Assembly (NCBI GenBank): GCA_963579025.1 | Contig: CAUZFZ010000239.1 | Coordinates: 1 to 11,797, forward strand | Reading direction: 5' to 3' | Length of the DNA stretch: 11,797 nt | DNA from: CAUZFZ01 sp963579025 | GTDB taxonomy: Bacteria; Planctomycetota; Planctomycetia; Planctomycetales; Planctomycetaceae | Shown: in pieces, positions 8,687 to 11,797 of the stretch | Position numbering within the stretch: the first letter of the stretch is position 1 | How the letters are laid out: the number at the start of each line of letters is the position of its first letter | Notes under the pieces: generated by a model | The model's database searches: none | What the model was told of the DNA's origin: nothing | Seen by the model: the letters and a program-made list of their open reading frames with translations, nothing else | Position numbers and translations under genes: made by a program

Positions 8687-8708
8687 GTAGGGCCGGTTCC
8701 CACCGGCC
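8687..8708 (+). repeat. REP 1
   Basis: Head GTAG at 8687-8690, perfect 7-bp stem GGCCGGT / ACCGGCC and loop TCCC. It is the left member of the upstream inverted pair, pointing towards the transposase gene. Confidence 0.85.
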
Positions 8709-8730
8709 GAGGCATCGAAATCGAATGACC

Positions 8731-8752
8731 GGCCGGTACGAACCGGCCCTAC
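8731..8752 (-). repeat. REP 2
   Basis: Inverted partner of REP 1 after a 22-nt spacer. On the minus strand it has the GTAG head, the perfect 7-bp stem GGCCGGT / ACCGGCC and loop TCGT, so only the loop differs from REP 1. It ends 38 nt before the chosen transposase start. Confidence 0.85.
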
Positions 8753-8790
8753 GCTCGAATCATCGCCACTCCAACCGTATCCTTGCAAAC

Positions 8791-9357
8791 ATGCCAAACT
8801 GGAGACGAGCACACGTTCCGGGCGGGACATTCTTCTTTACGCTGGTCACCGACCAGCGCCGGCCAATCTTCAACTCGGAAGACGCCCGAACAATCCTCGG
8901 CAACGTCATCCGCGAATGTCAATCGACTCACTCGTTCGACCTTCGCGCGATCGTACTTCTTCCCGAGCACCTCCACACAATCTGGTGCATGCCCGAAGGC
9001 GACACCAACTACTCCGGCCGTTGGCAGTGGATCAAGACGCAGTTCACCCAGCGTTGGCTCGAATCCAGCGGGACTGAAGTCGCCATCACACAAGGCCGAA
9101 AGAACGACGGTCGCCGCGGAGTCTGGCAGCCGAAGTTCTGGGAGCACACGATCAGGGACGAAGATGATTTCGAACGCCACTTCGACTACATCCACTGGAA
9201 CCCGGTCAAACACGGCCACGTCCTCTGCCCGGAAGACTGGCCAGGGTCGAGTTTCCATCGCTGGGTCCGAACCGGCGTCTACCCCGACCACTGGGGCTGC
9301 GGCGACCGCCAGGCCCCATTGAACTTCGACGACATCAAGGACACCGTCGGCGAGTAG
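8791..9357 (+). CDS. REP-associated tyrosine transposase (RAYT, Y1/IS200-like)
   Basis: A 188-residue protein of the RAYT branch of the IS200/IS605-like Y1 transposases, which act on single-stranded DNA hairpins. The start MPNWRRAHVPGGTFFFTLV is the usual RAYT opening. The metal-binding HxH motif is LPEHLHTIW (His60 and His62) and the catalytic tyrosine is most likely Tyr133 in FDYIHWNPVKHG. FWEHTIRDEDDFERH at 117-130 is also typical. All key residues are present and length is normal, so the enzyme may be active. The ATG at 8791 was chosen because it gives the family N-terminus; the in-frame ATG at 8725 would translate REP 2 into protein. No good ribosome-binding site is visible. The TAG stop lies inside the GTAG head of REP 3. 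It probably binds and moves the surrounding REPs. It is convergent with the GHKL-nuclease gene. Confidence 0.92.
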   Translation: MPNWRRAHVPGGTFFFTLVTDQRRPIFNSEDARTILGNVIRECQSTHSFDLRAIVLLPEHLHTIWCMPEGDTNYSGRWQWIKTQFTQRWLESSGTEVAITQGRKNDGRRGVWQPKFWEHTIRDEDDFERHFDYIHWNPVKHGHVLCPEDWPGSSFHRWVRTGVYPDHWGCGDRQAPLNFDDIKDTVGE

Positions 9358-9375
9358 GGCCGGTTCCCACCGGCC
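9354..9375 (+). repeat. REP 3
   Basis: Identical to REP 1: head GTAG at 9354-9357, stem GGCCGGT / ACCGGCC, loop TCCC. The last three bases of the head (9355-9357) are the stop codon of the transposase gene. Confidence 0.85.
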
Positions 9376-9396
9376 GCGTGATACCGATGAATGATC

Positions 9397-9418
9397 GGCC
9401 GGTAGGAACGGGTCCGGA
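9397..9418 (-). repeat. REP 4, degenerate
   Basis: Occupies the place of the inverted partner of REP 3 after a 21-nt spacer. One arm, GGCCGGT at 9397-9403, is kept; the other arm is mutated (ACGGGTC instead of ACCGGCC) and the GTAG head is lost. It ends 2 nt before the stop codon of the GHKL-nuclease gene and could still form an imperfect hairpin. Confidence 0.6.
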
Positions 9419-9420
9419 TG

Positions 9421-11472
9421 TCATTTGACGTCGATCCCGAGTTTCTCGAAGAAGATCTTGTTCCGCAGTTTCGCATCACCAAGCAACTTGGAATACGAAA
9501 TGACCTGCACGAATAGATTGAGCTTGGCGTGGTAGTAGATCATCCCTTTTCCGTCATGAGTCGTGAAAGCATTTCGTGATTCAGCAATCGGCTCAAGCGT
9601 TGGACGCAGGTCGGCGATCACGTAAGCGAAGAACGGAATGTCGTTGCGGATTTCAATTGTTCTCCCATCGCGATCCGCTGCCTTCCCGGCTCGAATCTGT
9701 CGAACGTACTCTTCAACTTGATCAAATGGATTCTTCTTGTAGCCCGGTTCGTAGTTGTCTCGTTCGGGCCGTTTGAACTCGACGATTACGACACTTGAGA
9801 GTTCGCCAGACGATCCGTTTTCAGAGAGTGCAAATGCGGAGTCGAAGTAAACGGCAAGATCTGGTTCAAGCCCCGACGACGACTCGACGCTGTTGTGGCT
9901 TGATATCCGTTTGTCCGAGGCGAGATACGAGTGAAACGCAAGTCGTTCATCAACGATCCATAGATTCGTCTCCTCATAGCTGAGGTCGTCAGATGTTGAT
10001 GACAGCGGAAATATGACTTCGTGAATTGCCTCCTCTACCGGAAACTTGCCGTCCTCATCGACGCGCATGTAGTTATCCAGCGCATCGAGTGCTGCCTTAC
10101 GGTCAAGCATGTACTGCGCCAGTTCCGCGACCGCCAATTCGTTGTGTTGATCGAGAAAGACGCGATACTCTTTCCGGAACTTTTCAAAGTTTCTGACGCC
10201 CCGCTGAGTTTTCTTCCGCAGCGATTCGAATCTTTCACGGGTTTGCAGTCGGTGACGGTTGTAAAGTTGGATAATCTCAAGTTCGAGCTTTTCATCGGTC
10301 AATGCCGGCTGAATCTGCTTCAGATCACGTTTCGCATGCCGCAAGAGGATTCTGTAAGCCGGGTGATTCTCACAAAGCCTTCGAATTCGTTCGAAGTGTT
10401 CGTCACGCGGTTCCTTCGTGTATTTTCGGAGGCTTTTACGAATCAGTTTCGTCGCGGCTTCACGGATTCCAGACATCGACAATGATTCAAACATGTCTTC
10501 GTCGCACCGCTCAGGAAGCTCAAGTCGTGTGCGAGAGTTGTTGACTCTGTCATCCAGAATCGGTCCTGAAATTGATCCGCAGTAGAAGAACGGCGTGCCA
10601 TCGTCGGCGGTAAACGGGCCGGATTGAAAAGTCACGGTTCGGTCGAGCTTCAGCGTCACGTCATCGACCGCTCGACCGCGGGCGCAGAACATCAGGGAAT
10701 GTGCCGACAGCGCCTTTTGCGACACAAAAGAATGCGTGATGGTCAGGGTGTGACCCGAGACTTCGAACTCCTCATTCTTCGACTTTAGCACTAATTCATC
10801 CCGGATACGTCGATTCAGACTGATCGATGTGTCTTCCACAGGATCCTCAAGAAAGACTTCCGGGACATCATTGCCGACAAGAGATTTGAAGAAGTGCGTA
10901 CAGCACTTTCTCGCGATCTGCTCCAACTTTGCCGGGCACGCCTTCTGAAAGTGTGGATGCATCGCCTTCAACGCGACGGATGTCTCACGTGGACGCGAAT
11001 CGGAGACCGTCCGATCGGTGTGATTTCGAAATCCCGTCTCAGTGTGGGCAAAATCGAATCGCCTTCGCTTCGTATCCCCATCCTGATGGTATGTGCTCTC
11101 GACCTCTGCATGGTCAAACACCGCTAGATACGAGAATCGTCCAAGTCCTTTTCCACCGATGCTTTGTTTGTGACGACTGCCCGCTTCACCAAACGACGTG
11201 TAATTGTCTTTGGTGAAGCCGATTCCAGTATCACGAATAATGAAACCGGAAATTGGTCCTACGGTTTCGAGGGTTCCGTCGAGTTTCTTCTGCACATCGG
11301 CATTCGTCCGCTCGATCTCGATCACTACCTTGTGGGGTTCAGTAGCCGTGTCGAGACGCCTCGCCTCGTCGATCGACTGCAGCGCATTCGTGATGGCTTC
11401 GAACAGCGGGACAAGCGAGTCCTTTTGCTGCAATCCGAGTAGTTCGACGTGTCCGGCGACGCTGGCTTTCAT
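9421..11472 (-). CDS. GHKL (Hsp90/MORC-like) ATPase with C-terminal PD-(D/E)XK nuclease-like domain
   Basis: A 683-residue protein with no signal peptide or membrane segment, so cytoplasmic. Residues 1-120 hold a complete GHKL ATP-binding site: N-box FEAITNALQSID (Glu25, Asn29), DTGIGF at 81-86, and the ATP-lid glycine motif GGKGLGRF at 106-113. Residues about 120-325 should be the transducer-like beta domain that follows in MutL/MORC-type proteins. Residues about 335-470 are charged and helical, probably coiled coil. NLWIVDERLAFHSYLASDK at 503-521 leads into a nuclease-like domain with EPDLAVYF (Asp538), VVIVEFKRP (Glu565, Lys567) and DQVEEY (Gln585, Tyr589), matching the D...ExK...Q pattern of the restriction-endonuclease fold. 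GHKL ATPases fused to such nucleases are described in bacterial restriction-type systems related to eukaryotic MORC, so a role in defence against foreign DNA is a reasonable inference, not shown. No methyltransferase or partner gene is in the window. GGGAG, 6 nt before the ATG, supports the start. Confidence 0.85.
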   Translation of the reverse strand: MKASVAGHVELLGLQQKDSLVPLFEAITNALQSIDEARRLDTATEPHKVVIEIERTNADVQKKLDGTLETVGPISGFIIRDTGIGFTKDNYTSFGEAGSRHKQSIGGKGLGRFSYLAVFDHAEVESTYHQDGDTKRRRFDFAHTETGFRNHTDRTVSDSRPRETSVALKAMHPHFQKACPAKLEQIARKCCTHFFKSLVGNDVPEVFLEDPVEDTSISLNRRIRDELVLKSKNEEFEVSGHTLTITHSFVSQKALSAHSLMFCARGRAVDDVTLKLDRTVTFQSGPFTADDGTPFFYCGSISGPILDDRVNNSRTRLELPERCDEDMFESLSMSGIREAATKLIRKSLRKYTKEPRDEHFERIRRLCENHPAYRILLRHAKRDLKQIQPALTDEKLELEIIQLYNRHRLQTRERFESLRKKTQRGVRNFEKFRKEYRVFLDQHNELAVAELAQYMLDRKAALDALDNYMRVDEDGKFPVEEAIHEVIFPLSSTSDDLSYEETNLWIVDERLAFHSYLASDKRISSHNSVESSSGLEPDLAVYFDSAFALSENGSSGELSSVVIVEFKRPERDNYEPGYKKNPFDQVEEYVRQIRAGKAADRDGRTIEIRNDIPFFAYVIADLRPTLEPIAESRNAFTTHDGKGMIYYHAKLNLFVQVISYSKLLGDAKLRNKIFFEKLGIDVK

Positions 11473-11478
11473 AGTTCG

Positions 11479-11483
11479 CTCCC
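11479..11483 (-). promoter_or_regulatory. Shine-Dalgarno of the GHKL-nuclease gene
   Basis: GGGAG on the minus strand, 6 nt before the ATG at 11472. It is one of the clearest ribosome-binding sites in the window. Only 40 nt separate the ATG from REP 5, so the promoter must overlap or lie beyond the REP. Confidence 0.6.
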
Positions 11484-11512
11484 TTGCTTCCGTCGGATTC
11501 TACTCGGTGATC

Positions 11513-11534
11513 GGCCGGTGGGAACCGGCCCTAC
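11513..11534 (-). repeat. REP 5 (solitary)
   Basis: On the minus strand: GTAG head, stem GGCCGGT / ACCGGCC and loop TCCC, identical to REPs 1 and 3. No inverted partner is visible next to it. Its GTAG supplies the TAG stop (11531-11533) of the relic coding frame upstream. Confidence 0.85.
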
Positions 11535-11660
11535 GGTTTTTCCGTCCAGACGTGAATGTCGTCGATCTCGACGCCATTGCCGGGAAGGACCAAAAGAGTC
11601 AGGTCTATTTTCTCGGCAACGCCCCGGCGCGGCGACCGCGGTGATCAGTTGAATCTTCAT
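11531..11660 (-). pseudogene. Gene stub: signal-peptide start joined out of frame to a 3' coding end
   Basis: An ATG at 11660 overlaps the stop of the preceding sialidase-like gene as ATGA and begins MKIQLITAVAA, like the start of a signal peptide. That frame then runs on as arginine-rich non-protein-like sequence. In the neighbouring frame, from about 11623, a coherent protein end appears: GVAEKIDLTLLVLPGNG, then VEIDDIHVWTEKP and a TAG stop at 11531-11533. The simplest reading is an operon gene that lost its middle by deletion, leaving about 10 N-terminal and 30 C-terminal codons in different frames. The C-terminal piece looks like the last beta strands of a secreted beta-sandwich protein, but I do not recognise the family. 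Confidence 0.55.
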
Positions 11661-11797
11661 TTCCCCGGTGCCCCCGACGTATCGTCCGTGTTCTGAAGTT
11701 GTGTCACTACCCGCTGAAGGCGCACCTCGTCCGTGACTGGCTTGCCGGCGCAAATGTCTTCTTCGCCAAACACGGCAATTTGTACGGAGCCAACTCC
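11657..11797 (-). CDS. Sialidase-like protein, C-terminal end (gene continues beyond the window)
   Basis: The last 46 codons and TGA of a minus-strand gene whose body lies to the right of the window. VQIAVFGEEDICAGKPVTDE followed by VRLQRVVTQL matches the end of the sialidase-like domain in the gene at 3435-5510 (EVLMATFTEEDVRAGEPVSD) and the tail of the relic at 8119-8581 (EEDVGAGKPMSDEVRL). It ends as a normal stand-alone protein without a PhoD extension. The stop overlaps the ATG of the next stub as ATGA, which shows that an operon once continued downstream. Whether the rest of the gene is intact cannot be seen. Confidence 0.75.
   Translation of the reverse strand, partial: GVGSVQIAVFGEEDICAGKPVTDEVRLQRVVTQLQNTDDTSGAPGK

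Larger units (their letters stand above)
8687..9418. mobile_element. REP/RAYT unit: transposase gene bracketed by two inverted REP pairs
   Basis: The transposase gene at 8791-9357 has on each side an inverted pair of short palindromes: 8687-8752 on the left and 9354-9418 on the right. The two pairs share the same order (plus-oriented REP, 21-22 nt spacer, minus-oriented REP), nearly the same length and partly similar spacers, so they read as two direct copies of one BIME-like unit. In the known REP/RAYT systems of proteobacteria the transposase binds and cleaves REPs of this shape, with a GTAG or GTGG head at the foot of the hairpin. No target-site duplication could be identified. Confidence 0.8.

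Noticed and set aside
8725..8790. Longer transposase start at the ATG at 8725
   Set aside because: It would translate REP 2 into the protein, and the family N-terminus begins at the ATG at 8791.
8749..9291. Minus-strand open frame of 180 codons opposite the transposase
   Set aside because: The plus strand has the full set of RAYT motifs; the minus frame has none.
8687..9418. CRISPR array
   Set aside because: The repeats are 22-nt hairpins in alternating orientation around a RAYT gene, without regular spacers or cas genes.
11494..11512. Promoter for the GHKL gene with a TAGAAT -10-like sequence just downstream of REP 5
   Set aside because: Only a partial -10 match and no credible -35 box; it would overlap the REP, so it is not supported as a feature.

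Overview
The window most likely comes from a planctomycete, probably of the Pirellulales type. The left plus-strand operon has the arrangement that is very common in that phylum: a DUF1549/DUF1553 protein, a Tat-exported DUF1501 protein and a WD40 protein. The secreted sialidase-like, DUF4838 and PhoD-like proteins fit the same phylum. All family names are recognised from protein motifs read by eye; no database search was run.

Layout: (a) 3-3468, plus strand, an operon of DUF1553 (cut by the window edge), DUF1501 and WD40, with a 14-nt gap and then a 4-nt overlap. (b) 3435-8105, minus strand, an operon of a large secreted DUF4838 protein followed 15 nt later by a sialidase-like/PhoD fusion. 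The PhoD part stops in the middle of its domain and its end overlaps the WD40 gene tail to tail. (c) 8119-8581, minus strand, a relic. It holds the N-terminus of a second DUF4838 protein, carries a frameshift, and is fused to the tail of a second sialidase-like protein. (d) 8687-9418, a REP/RAYT unit: an intact REP-associated tyrosine transposase bracketed by two copies of an inverted REP pair. (e) 9421-11472, minus strand, a stand-alone GHKL ATPase with a C-terminal PD-(D/E)XK nuclease-like domain. A degraded REP lies 2 nt beyond its stop and a good REP lies 40 nt upstream of its start. (f) 11531-11797, minus strand, a second relic and the tail of a third sialidase-like gene that runs off the window.

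Interpretation: an expanded array of secreted carbohydrate-active genes (sialidase-like and DUF4838) has been shortened by internal deletions that left chimeric stubs. A REP/RAYT unit and a probable genome-defence gene sit inside that array. The most interesting parts are the GHKL-nuclease protein, the REP/RAYT unit whose GTAG heads also serve as gene stop codons, and the relics that record the lost genes.

No tRNA, rRNA, CRISPR array or riboswitch was seen. No gene-free stretch exceeds about 300 bases; the longest, 8582-8686, shows only a Shine-Dalgarno-like sequence belonging to the relic.
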